A DNA stretch of 64,000 nucleotides from Micromonospora tulbaghiae (GTDB lineage: Bacteria > Actinomycetota > Actinomycetes > Mycobacteriales > Micromonosporaceae), in assembly GCF_900091605.1 (NCBI RefSeq), contig NZ_FMCQ01000007.1:124001-188000 (forward strand), given 5' to 3'. Under the pieces are notes generated by a model, which saw only the letters and a program-made list of their open reading frames with translations, did not search any database and had not been told where the DNA came from. The position numbers were made by a program, and so were the translations under genes. Below are positions 16,502 to 23,588 of the stretch, piece after piece (position 1 is the stretch's first letter; each line of letters begins with the position of its first letter).

Positions 16502-17764
16502 TTAGGAGTTGGAGCCAGCCTGAATGCTAGACGTAGGGGTTGGCGGGCTACTCGGCGACGCCGCGATGCTCGGATTAGGCTGAGGGCCCTGTTCGGGCGG
16601 GTCTGCGTTTGTAGTAGGTGATGAGCTCGGCGAGAGCGACGGTGCTTGCGTGCCCGCGGGAGGGACCACAGGGGGCTTGAGGCGAGATGCAGGCAGGTCA
16701 GGGCACCACTCGTATCTCGGGTGCAAGTCTTCGCCAATCTGCCACAGGGTCCTGACCGGGGACAGCGGCTTTCCTTCCGGGACGCAAATGGTCCTAGCTC
16801 GGACCGCCTTACTCTCGATTGACAGTACTGCCCGGTCCTTGTCCCTGAGGAGCACTAGCCACCGTTCATCTTGGCTCAGGACGTACCCCACCCATTGATC
16901 GTTGCCCTGACCTGTAACGACTTCTGCCGGCATCCATGGTCTGTCGTTATTCAGGAGTTGAAGTAGCACGGGTGAAAGTGCAGCAAATACCACGGTGATG
17001 GCGGCGATCTCAAGGGGCTGCCGTCTGGCCTTTTGGACCAGATCAACCCGCTCACTGTAACGCCGGGAAACGTCCGTCATCTTCTGATCGGACTCAAGGG
17101 CGCCTGAAAGGTCGCCGCGAGAGCGGGCACTATCTCGCTCGGCAAGAATTTCTCGATATTCTCGAACGAGCTGGCGAAGCACGGTGTCCGTTGGAGGATC
17201 TGCAAGGATTTCCTCCCACGTTCTCCCACTTGGAGCCGGAGTTTGGGCTGCCCGCTTTCGCCGCTGCCACAGGCGTGGGATCAGGAACATGAAAATGAGG
17301 ATGACGGCGATGCCAAGTAGTGCACTCCAGCTGACGATGAAGGATAGCCAGAGAACAGCACTTCCGACGTTACCATACATCCAGACGCGCTCCCGTTTGC
17401 GCAAACCTTCGTTTTGTTTTACGTTCACAAGAGCGGCCGATATGCCGACGGTCAAGAGGGGTGCAGCGGCTAGGATTGAACCAACGACTACTTGCGTAAC
17501 GCTAACCCTTGCCAGTACGGCCAGCGTTGTGTTGATGTCACCTTTTCCAATAACTGAAACTTTCAAGATAAGGAAAGCGAAGACTACGGCAGTAACGACT
17601 GCCGGGGCGTGCTCGATAACTCGGTTCCGAAAGGAGTAGTACCTGAGACTCTCCTCGACTGCATCCTCTGTCTCTGTCTCTGCGGACCGACCACTCGCTG
17701 TCTTGGGTGTCGGGCCTTTCTCTCGTGGCTTGCGGAAAACGCGATCAAGGAGGGGAAGCTTCAA
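16502..17764 (-). CDS. Membrane protein with four helices and Pro/Ser-rich tail
   Basis: About 420 residues if started at TTG 17764 (MKLPLLDRVFRKPREKG); the frame is open further upstream but the extension lacks coding character, so the start is uncertain. Hydrophobic helices are in PAVVTAVVFAFLILKVSVIG, a second Ala/Val-rich one, a third in VLWLSFIVSWSALLGIAVIL and a fourth near residue 255 (AAITVVFAALSPVLLQLL). Helical EYREILAERDSARSRGDL lies before the fourth. The C-terminal ~70 residues are low-complexity Pro/Ser/Thr. Function unknown. Lower GC than flanks, convergent with the other membrane gene. Confidence 0.65.
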   Translation of the reverse strand: MKLPLLDRVFRKPREKGPTPKTASGRSAETETEDAVEESLRYYSFRNRVIEHAPAVVTAVVFAFLILKVSVIGKGDINTTLAVLARVSVTQVVVGSILAAAPLLTVGISAALVNVKQNEGLRKRERVWMYGNVGSAVLWLSFIVSWSALLGIAVILIFMFLIPRLWQRRKRAAQTPAPSGRTWEEILADPPTDTVLRQLVREYREILAERDSARSRGDLSGALESDQKMTDVSRRYSERVDLVQKARRQPLEIAAITVVFAALSPVLLQLLNNDRPWMPAEVVTGQGNDQWVGYVLSQDERWLVLLRDKDRAVLSIESKAVRARTICVPEGKPLSPVRTLWQIGEDLHPRYEWCPDLPASRLKPPVVPPAGTQAPSLSPSSSPTTNADPPEQGPQPNPSIAASPSSPPTPTSSIQAGSNS

Positions 17765-18056
17765 TGGAGGGCATCCTATGTCGAACGCAGGGGATATCCG
17801 GCGGTCTGGGCGAGTTCCTTGGGTTAAGCCTCCCACTATGCTTAGCGCCAAGCAACTGCCTTCCGGACCTGGCTTCCTGGGTAATCCGTGATTGTCGCAA
17901 TGTGGATTCCGAGGTCCCCGGGGTGAGGTCGACCCGTGTGTCACCTCGACTGTCTCGCGTCGGTTGCAGCCCGGTGCCGGCGCGACATGCGAGGAAGCCC
18001 TCCGGCCGCCATGGGGAGTGGCGGGCACGGCGCTGTGAGGTTAGGTCGGCCCAAGT

Positions 18057-18241
18057 GCGGTGCTCCGGCGGGGGCCAGACGACTCCGAGATGGACTGGAC
18101 CAACGGCGCTACCGACCCTGGCAGAGCCGAGCAAACCAGACCCAGGGCGAAAGGTAGTTCGTCCAGCAGGGCGCTCCACCTCGTCGCCCTGGCCCTGGCC
18201 CGCTCCACCGAGGCGTGGGTCGGCGGCAGACGGGATGGCAA
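18057..18241. repeat. Dispersed intergenic repeat, copy B
   Basis: Second copy of the repeat at 15183-15406, about 40 bp shorter in its middle. The hairpin arms are degraded (GAGCAAACCAGACCCAGGGC against CCCTGGCCCTGGCCCGCTC) but the loop and the right flank are conserved. The two copies are in the same orientation and bracket the two membrane-protein genes. Confidence 0.65.
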
Positions 18242-18320
18242 GAGAGGCTGCTCGCTGAAATGCTGCTCTCCAATACCTATTGGAGGATGTAGCCGGAAGA
18301 CAACTCGTGGAGAGGACACG

Positions 18321-19184
18321 ATGAGCGAGAGCGTCGAGAAGATTCGGGTCGAGGTTGAACTCGACAAAACCGAGCTAGAGCGCTTGGTAGTGGTTGGAGG
18401 CGACCTTGAATTTCTGATTAGCCTACCCCGTGATCGCCTTCTGAATCATACCGAGGTTCGGATATGTGCGGCGGTGCTCCGCCGTCTGATTGTAGATAAT
18501 CAGCTGAATCAAACATGGCGGGCTCTTGATGGCTTCAAGGTTGCTCCGCCGTCCGTTGAGGCAACCGACATCGATGGTCCCCTCGCTAACTGGGATCAAA
18601 GCTGGGTGCGCTATGCCTGGGCTGGGGGCGCGACCACTAATCAGGCGCACCATAGAGGATTTATCTTTGCGGTCATCCCAAAGGCTGTTAACGACAGATA
18701 TAGCTCCCCTGACGAACTGTTCGAGGCAAGGAGGCTTTCCGGGATTGCTGAAATTCGGGCGATGACCTTCGATCATTGGCAACGATCCACCTCGGTTGCG
18801 ATTCAGGTCGAGAAGATTGGCTTGATCAAGGTCTCGCGAGCTACGGTCGTCAAGTACCTCGCTAATCGGAAAGGTGGCGTGCACTTCGACCCAAGCCGCA
18901 ATGTATTGCAGGCTGGAAAAAGGGGGAGGCGCGAGGTTGAGATGAGCCTTCTGGACCATGGTCTTTTGCGAGTTGGCCACCTAAATGGTCCAGAGTTTGA
19001 AATTGCCTCGATGGTCCAAGCGATCGCTGGTACATGGTGGGCACCTGAAATCGTTCGTTTGGCTCACGAGCTAGCCTCGGAGGATTTCAATGGTGATCCG
19101 CACGAGTTGCAGCTCTGGACCGGACTTCAGGAGGCCGACGGGTCGGGCTGGGCGGCCATGCGTTTCGACCAACCAGAGAGCTAG
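18321..19184 (+). CDS. Unknown protein of the low-GC cassette
   Basis: A 287-residue soluble protein from ATG 18321, with GGAGAGG suitably upstream. It begins MSESVEKIRVEVELDKTELE. The middle has LLNHTEVRICAAVLRRLIVD and ANWDQSWVRYAWAGGATTN, and the end MVQAIAGTWWAPEIVRLAHE. No known motif, membrane segment or signal peptide is visible. Codon use is less GC-biased than in the neighbours. It is the last gene of the 13.1-19.4 kb element before its right att. Confidence 0.7.
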   Translation: MSESVEKIRVEVELDKTELERLVVVGGDLEFLISLPRDRLLNHTEVRICAAVLRRLIVDNQLNQTWRALDGFKVAPPSVEATDIDGPLANWDQSWVRYAWAGGATTNQAHHRGFIFAVIPKAVNDRYSSPDELFEARRLSGIAEIRAMTFDHWQRSTSVAIQVEKIGLIKVSRATVVKYLANRKGGVHFDPSRNVLQAGKRGRREVEMSLLDHGLLRVGHLNGPEFEIASMVQAIAGTWWAPEIVRLAHELASEDFNGDPHELQLWTGLQEADGSGWAAMRFDQPES

Positions 19185-19203
19185 TCTCGCTGGTTCCTGT
19201 CGG

Positions 19204-19226
19204 GTACAGCAGCGAAGTACAGCAAC
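19204..19226 (+). repeat. 23-bp integrase arm-type repeat, right arm
   Basis: Identical to 13177-13199, in the same orientation, about 90 bp before att repeat 2. The pair defines the two inner ends of one integrated element. Confidence 0.5.
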
Positions 19227-19317
19227 CGATGGCACCAAGCGGGACCATGGTGACCACCATCCGGCGGTTGAGCAGCGGTGCGAGTCGGACCGGACCGCGT
19301 TGCCGATCTCTGGGGGT

Positions 19318-19364
19318 CAAGGGGTCGTCGGTTCGAATCCGGCCGTCCCGACGCAGGTCAGAGG
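19318..19364 (+). repeat. att repeat 2: tRNA 3' half
   Basis: Identical over 47 bp to att repeat 1. Immediately upstream, CTGGGGGTCAAG resembles the anticodon loop and 3' stem of tRNA-Pro(GGG), but no 5' half is present. It forms the right end of the 13.1-19.4 kb element and the left end of a 0.9-kb segment ending at att repeat 3. Confidence 0.8.
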
Positions 19365-19542
19365 GCTGATCCGGATTTCGGGTCGGCCCTTTCCGGCTTT
19401 CTGGGGACCACGTCGGTCAAGTGCGCCGACCGGTAGCGCTCCTTGACCGCTGGTCAAGTCTCAAGCGTTAGGGCAGGATTCCGGCTGCCGTAGCACTGCC
19501 GTAAGCGCTCTTCACCGGGTCCGTTGTCGGCTAGGCGCCCTG

Positions 19543-19986
19543 TCAGCCGCTGTCGCGGCAATGCAGCCAGCCTGCGATGACCACAACGGGCAACGCGAGG
19601 AACATGCCGACCAGATGGGCGGCCACGGCCCATGAGTCGAGGTTGGCCCCGTCCATTCCCTTGTGGTTGATGAACAGTGCCCAGGCGCCACACGGGACGA
19701 ACAGCACTCCCATCATGACGGCACCCACCGACAGTAGAGCCATCGAACGACGGATAGCGGCCGTCATCAAAACGACGCTCAACGCGGCCGGCACGCCCAA
19801 CCAGACGCTCGTCTGGCTCCAGTCGATCCCCTGCGGGGCGGAGGTCATCAGACGAAGATCGGCGTCAACCAAGGCCCAGCCCCAACCAGCCGCGACGTTA
19901 GCCAGGCTGAGAAACGCACCCGCCCACATGAACCACACAGCTCGCACGGCGGGCAGCATAGCCACTGCGTCAATCACGGTCCGCAC
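19543..19986 (-). CDS. Small four-helix membrane protein
   Basis: 147 residues from GTG 19986 (ATG 19959 is an alternative). Four hydrophobic segments: AVWFMWAGAFLSLANVAAG, WLGVPAALSVVLMTAAI, MALLSVGAVMMGVLFVPCGA and LVGMFLALPVVVIAGW. Short loops and no catalytic motif. It is the only gene between att repeats 2 and 3. Confidence 0.65.
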   Translation of the reverse strand: MRTVIDAVAMLPAVRAVWFMWAGAFLSLANVAAGWGWALVDADLRLMTSAPQGIDWSQTSVWLGVPAALSVVLMTAAIRRSMALLSVGAVMMGVLFVPCGAWALFINHKGMDGANLDSWAVAAHLVGMFLALPVVVIAGWLHCRDSG

Positions 19987-20216
19987 TACGCCCGGACCTC
20001 ATCGCCACAGTCCTCCGCACCTAAAGGGCCTCAGACTCCCAGGAACGCCGAGCTTAAGCCGTGTGCTGAGCTCGTCGAGCGGTTCAGCGTCCCGGGGACC
20101 AAGCAGGGACCACACGGCCTGCGCGATGGCGCGCGGCATCGCGTTGACCGCACGTCCTGATCTTGGGGATAGCGTCCGTGACGTGCGGGAACGCTTACCA
20201 AATCGTCCTGGAGGGT

Positions 20217-20251
20217 CAAGGGGTCGTCGGTTCGAATCCGGCCGTCCCGAC
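20217..20251 (+). repeat. att repeat 3: tRNA 3' half
   Basis: A 35-bp copy of the tRNA-derived core; the bases after it differ from copies 1 and 2. CTGGAGGGTCAAG precedes it, one mismatch from the tRNA-Pro-like anticodon stem seen at copy 2. A strong terminator follows directly. Confidence 0.8.
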
Positions 20252-20257
20252 AAAGAA

Positions 20258-20300
20258 AAAGCCCTGACCAGCGGGAACCCTGGTCAGGGCTTTGACTTCT
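20258..20300 (+). terminator. Intrinsic terminator after att repeat 3
   Basis: A perfect 13-bp stem (AAAGCCCTGACCA, 10-base loop, TGGTCAGGGCTTT) followed by a moderately T-rich tail. It lies seven bases after the tRNA-like acceptor, as terminators of tRNA genes do. Confidence 0.75.
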
Positions 20301-20338
20301 TCGATGGAGATTTGAACCGCCCCCCGAACCCCCCCCGT

Positions 20339-20570
20339 TTACGCGGTGCGGCAACCGACGTTGTCGGGTGAGAGTCAGGTGCCTCGCCGGGAGGCGAAGA
20401 TCGCATCGTGGGGGTTGTCCGCCGCGGTGAGTTTGCGGGCCATGAGCATGCCGACCGCGAAACGGGGGAGGACGCCCCTCCGGTAGCCGGCATCGCTCTT
20501 GGTCCAGGGCTGTCGGAAGAAGCCCTGGCTGCTGAGCCCGACGGTGGTGCCGTATTGCAAGCGGACAACG
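20339..20570 (-). pseudogene. Tyrosine integrase, internal fragment
   Basis: The reverse strand encodes GFFRQPWTKSDAGYRRGVLP, MLMARKLTAADNPHDAIFAS and RRGT. After a one-base shift it continues LSPDNV and then stops at TAA 20339. This matches the segment before the C-terminal catalytic box in integrases of actinobacterial integrative elements (..LFRQ.WTK.DAG.R...LP..A..ML..R...A..N..DA.FASRRGT.LSP.NV). The active-site C-terminus is absent. It sits right of att repeat 3, in the same orientation as the fragment right of att repeat 1. Confidence 0.7.
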
Positions 20571-20990
20571 ACGATCGTGGACTGCGGCTGACGAACGACG
20601 AGCGGACCCAGTTCGTCGATCACCTGCAGCGGCGGTACTGCCGAGACCGGCACCCGAGCATGCGGGAGTGGGAGCAAGCCCGGCATGCTGACGTCCTTGA
20701 AGAAGACCAGTGGCGGTACGCGGACGGTAATACGCGCTCCCATAGCCCACCAGCGCGGGTAGGCGGTCGGGATGCCGCCGCAACTCCCGTGACGGAGCGG
20801 TGCGTGCCTGCAGCACTATGCAGGCCAAGTGATCAGCAAACCGGCCGCATGAGCCGAGCGGCGAGTATGTCGAAGCGAGGGCTACCGGGTCTTCCCGCGG
20901 CCGGTACCCCCGCCCGCCGCGGCCAAATCGGCCATGACCAGAGCGAACGCTACCGCCTGCAGACAGGCGCCCCGCCGTAACCCGTGACGC
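20571..20990. other. Stretch without a recognised gene
   Basis: Between the integrase fragment and the ArsR gene. Open frames here lack conserved motifs; some may be decayed upstream parts of the integrase, but no integrase N-terminal pattern could be read. Confidence 0.3.
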
Positions 20991-21362
20991 TCAGCGAGTC
21001 TTTTTGGTCGCTCGCTTGCGGGGCGGCGTCAACAGCTCGGCGAGCGCCGCGATCGCGGACGGCACCAGGCGGTAATAGGCCCAGACCCCACGCTTCTCCC
21101 GCTCGAGCAGCCCAGCCTCAGTGAGGATCCGAAGGTGATGACTGACTGTCGGCTGGGAGAGGCCGAGCGGCGCGGTGAGGTCACTGACGGACGCCTCGCC
21201 CTCAGGAGCGGCCTGAATCAAACTGAGCAGTCGCAGCCGAGCCGGGTCGGCGACGGCCTTCAACACTCCCGCGAGCCGTTCGGCATCGGCACGCTTGATC
21301 GGCTCGCCGGCAAGCGGCGAGACAGCAGGGGCAGCGGTCTTCGTGGTTCCCACGACATGCAT
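20991..21362 (-). CDS. ArsR/SmtB-family transcriptional regulator
   Basis: 123 residues from ATG 21362. The winged helix-turn-helix is clear: ERLAGVLKAVADPARLRLL, then VSDLTAPLGLSQPTVSHHL (recognition helix) and RILTEAGLLEREKRGVWAYY (wing). ArsR proteins are dimeric repressors that release DNA on binding metals or other signals. No Cys occurs in or near the recognition helix, so a classic arsenic or cadmium site is not visible. No resistance gene is adjacent. The C-terminus is Lys/Arg-rich. Confidence 0.9.
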   Translation of the reverse strand: MHVVGTTKTAAPAVSPLAGEPIKRADAERLAGVLKAVADPARLRLLSLIQAAPEGEASVSDLTAPLGLSQPTVSHHLRILTEAGLLEREKRGVWAYYRLVPSAIAALAELLTPPRKRATKKTR

Positions 21363-22002
21363 CTTTGCACCAACAGCATCAACAAACTGGCGGAACCCAG
21401 TACCAGGTCACCGACGGCCCGCTGGTAGGGACGGCCAAGTTCAACAAGGAAGCTCTGGGCGCAGGCGAACCTCGACCCCCTGGTCCTGCCGACTTCTGGA
21501 CAGTGAATGGAGGAAACCAGACCGGGTCATGATGATCATCACGGTCGGCTCGATGCAGATTCGGGGCCTGGGTGAAGCGCCCGTTTGACAGTCCTTCCAG
21601 AATTGTGAAGGACACCCGGGGGCCCTCGCCTACTTCTTGCAGGGTGCGAGTCGTGAGTTGTCCTTCCAGGACTTGGTTCGGCTGTCGTGCTCGGCTGCGC
21701 CAGCGACTCCGCAAGGTCGAGTTCGCCGGCCCGGGTCAGCGCGGGCACTTCTGGCGACAGCGCTCGCTCCAGCGGACCGGGAGCACGCGACGAAGGTGAT
21801 GGACGGGCGCAGCTCTTCCTGGCCCAGTTGGCAGACGCAGCCGCTGCGAACGGCGATCCGCAACGGGCGCTCCGACTGGCCGCGAGGCGGCACAGGCTCG
21901 CACCTCGGATACCGAGCTCTGACATGACGCGGCGCTCGTCATACACATCGGCGCAATGGTCCGCCTCGTGCTCTTCTTGACCTTCGACGGCCAGTGAGTC
22001 GG
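21363..22002. other. 640-bp stretch without a recognised gene
   Basis: Several overlapping open frames on both strands, none with conserved motifs or a good ribosome binding site. It may contain decayed coding DNA; no function is supported. Confidence 0.3.
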
Positions 22003-22542
22003 TCAGCGGCTGAGCGTGATCCAGTAGCGGCGGACCCGGACATGCCCGGTGTCGAGGATGCCCTGGAACACGCCGCCCTGGCCCTCGATGGTGCGAGCCG
22101 AGGCGAGGTTGTCCTCCAGGCAGGGAATGAGCACCCGGTGCAAGCCCAGCACGGTGCGGGCCTCACGGAGCATCTCACCCAGGGCCCAGCTCGCCAGGCC
22201 GCGGCGGCGCGCGGAGGGACGTACGCCGTAGCCGATCTGGCCCAGGTCGTCGTCCTGCCAGTGCCGCATTGCGATAGCCCCGAGCACCTGCCCGTCTTCG
22301 ACGATCCACCGGCAGGAGGCATGCCGCTCGTCGGGGCATGGCGCCCCGGCGCCGTGGTCGAGCCGGACACGTCGCCGCACCCAGTCGGCGAAGCCTTCGG
22401 GCGAGTCCAGGTCGTCTTCGGGGCCGATGCCGAAGCCGTCCTCGTGTAGGCCGGGTCCCCAGTCGGCGCGGCAGTCCTGAAAGGCGGCATACAGGCTGGT
22501 GGTGGGCGATATCAGTGCTGGCATGTGGCTCACCGTAGCCAC
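22003..22542 (-). CDS. GNAT-family N-acetyltransferase
   Basis: 179 residues from GTG 22542, eight bases after GGAGG. The GNAT fold is visible: beta strand WIVEDGQVLGAIAMRHW, the acetyl-CoA binding segment GYGVRPSARRRGLASWAL (R/Q-x-x-G-x-A type) and the C-terminal VLIPCLEDNLASARTIEGQG with the N..S motif. It resembles the subfamily acting on small molecules or protein N-termini. Substrate unknown. Isolated gene. Confidence 0.85.
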   Translation of the reverse strand: MATVSHMPALISPTTSLYAAFQDCRADWGPGLHEDGFGIGPEDDLDSPEGFADWVRRRVRLDHGAGAPCPDERHASCRWIVEDGQVLGAIAMRHWQDDDLGQIGYGVRPSARRRGLASWALGEMLREARTVLGLHRVLIPCLEDNLASARTIEGQGGVFQGILDTGHVRVRRYWITLSR

Positions 22543-23041
22543 GGTCCGGGCCTCCGGCTATGCCCTGAAATCGACCGTGGATCTTGCCCACAGGCCGTCG
22601 CTGCCTTCGGTGAGGGCCGCTTGTTCGGAGGAGTACGTGCGTGCTCCTTCAGGCGGTCCTCGGGGGTCTCAGGGTGGGTAAGTGACTGCTTGCGAGGCAG
22701 CGCACCCCGGCCTGCGAGGGCTGAGCGCGGGCGAGGTGGGTGATCCGCGTCACAGGTGGTCGCGGCACCGTCGACGGATGCCGCGACCACTGTCTTCACC
22801 TTGCGTATTCGAGGCTGTCCACCGGGGACCGCCGGCGGAGAGTGGCTGGATCACCGGGCGCGCAGTTCCGCGGCCCGGTTCGGCGAGCCGAGGATGCACA
22901 GCAGCAAGAAGGCCGTCGCCGATGACGTGCCGGACGTGTTCGGCGGGGTGCCCGGCGCCGTACCGGCGGCGTTGCACCGACCGCGACACAAAGATCGCAG
23001 ACTTCTACCTGTACCTGGCAGCCGCCCTCGTCACCGTACGT
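22543..23041. other. 500-bp stretch without a recognised gene
   Basis: Short overlapping frames only. One Arg-rich forward frame and its shadows show no conserved motif. Confidence 0.3.
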
Positions 23042-23197
23042 CTACTTGCGGAGATTCGGTTGCTCGATCACCGGAGGTTCAGCACCGACAAGGTGGAGAA
23101 GGTCGCTCAACAGAATCGCGTACGCGGCGGACTGATCCACCGTCCGGTCGGGCAGCGACCGGAACAGCACCGGGCCTTCCTCCATTGATGCACCCAT
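23042..23197 (-). CDS. Small 51-residue unknown protein
   Basis: From ATG 23197 (a G-rich AGGGGGC lies just upstream) the frame gives MGASMEEGPVLFRSLPDRTV followed by a helical DQSAAYAILLSDLLHLVGAE and ends at TAG 23042. Amphipathic helix-forming residues and balanced composition look protein-like, unlike the Arg-rich shadows around it. It could also be the N-terminus of a lost larger gene. No family recognised. Confidence 0.35.
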   Translation of the reverse strand: MGASMEEGPVLFRSLPDRTVDQSAAYAILLSDLLHLVGAEPPVIEQPNLRK

Positions 23198-23588
23198 GCC
23201 CCCTAGCTACCACACACAGCGCCGATCGGCAGGCGGAGCCACTGAAGACGTTGGCGCACGCCGAGTCCCAGGTGCGAGTGCTGGGCCTCACGTGTACCGC
23301 AGCCGTTGCAACCTTCCTGGGTCGGCTATCTGACCGTAGGTGAGCGGTTTGGATACCTGGGTGGGTCCTGGTGGTGGACTTGTTGGCCGAGTGATCGATG
23401 TTGAGATGCGGCTGCGGGGCTGGCGTCAGCGGTTCATGGTGATCACGCCTGCGGCTGCAGCCCGTCTGAGGGATCTGCGCGTCGCCGGCCGGCACCGCAC
23501 GCAGATGCCGCACTGGCAGTTGCAGGACCTGTCCCTTGCGGAGGCCGTTGAACTAGCCGCCGCCGTACTTGGGCCCGGTCAAGACCAC

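Noticed and set aside
13094..20251. The three TTCGAAT-containing repeats as functional tRNA genes
   Set aside because: None has a D-arm, anticodon stem or 5' acceptor strand upstream, so they are attachment-site duplicates.
20991..21362. Arsenic or metal resistance operon around the ArsR gene
   Set aside because: No transporter, reductase or Cys-containing metal site is present next to it.
23340..23588. Coherent forward frame with RLRGWRQRFMVITPAAAARL and WQLQDLSLAEAVELAAAVLG
   Set aside because: Looks like a gene fragment but has no recognisable family and runs on into the antisense of the AfsR-type gene; not supported enough to annotate.
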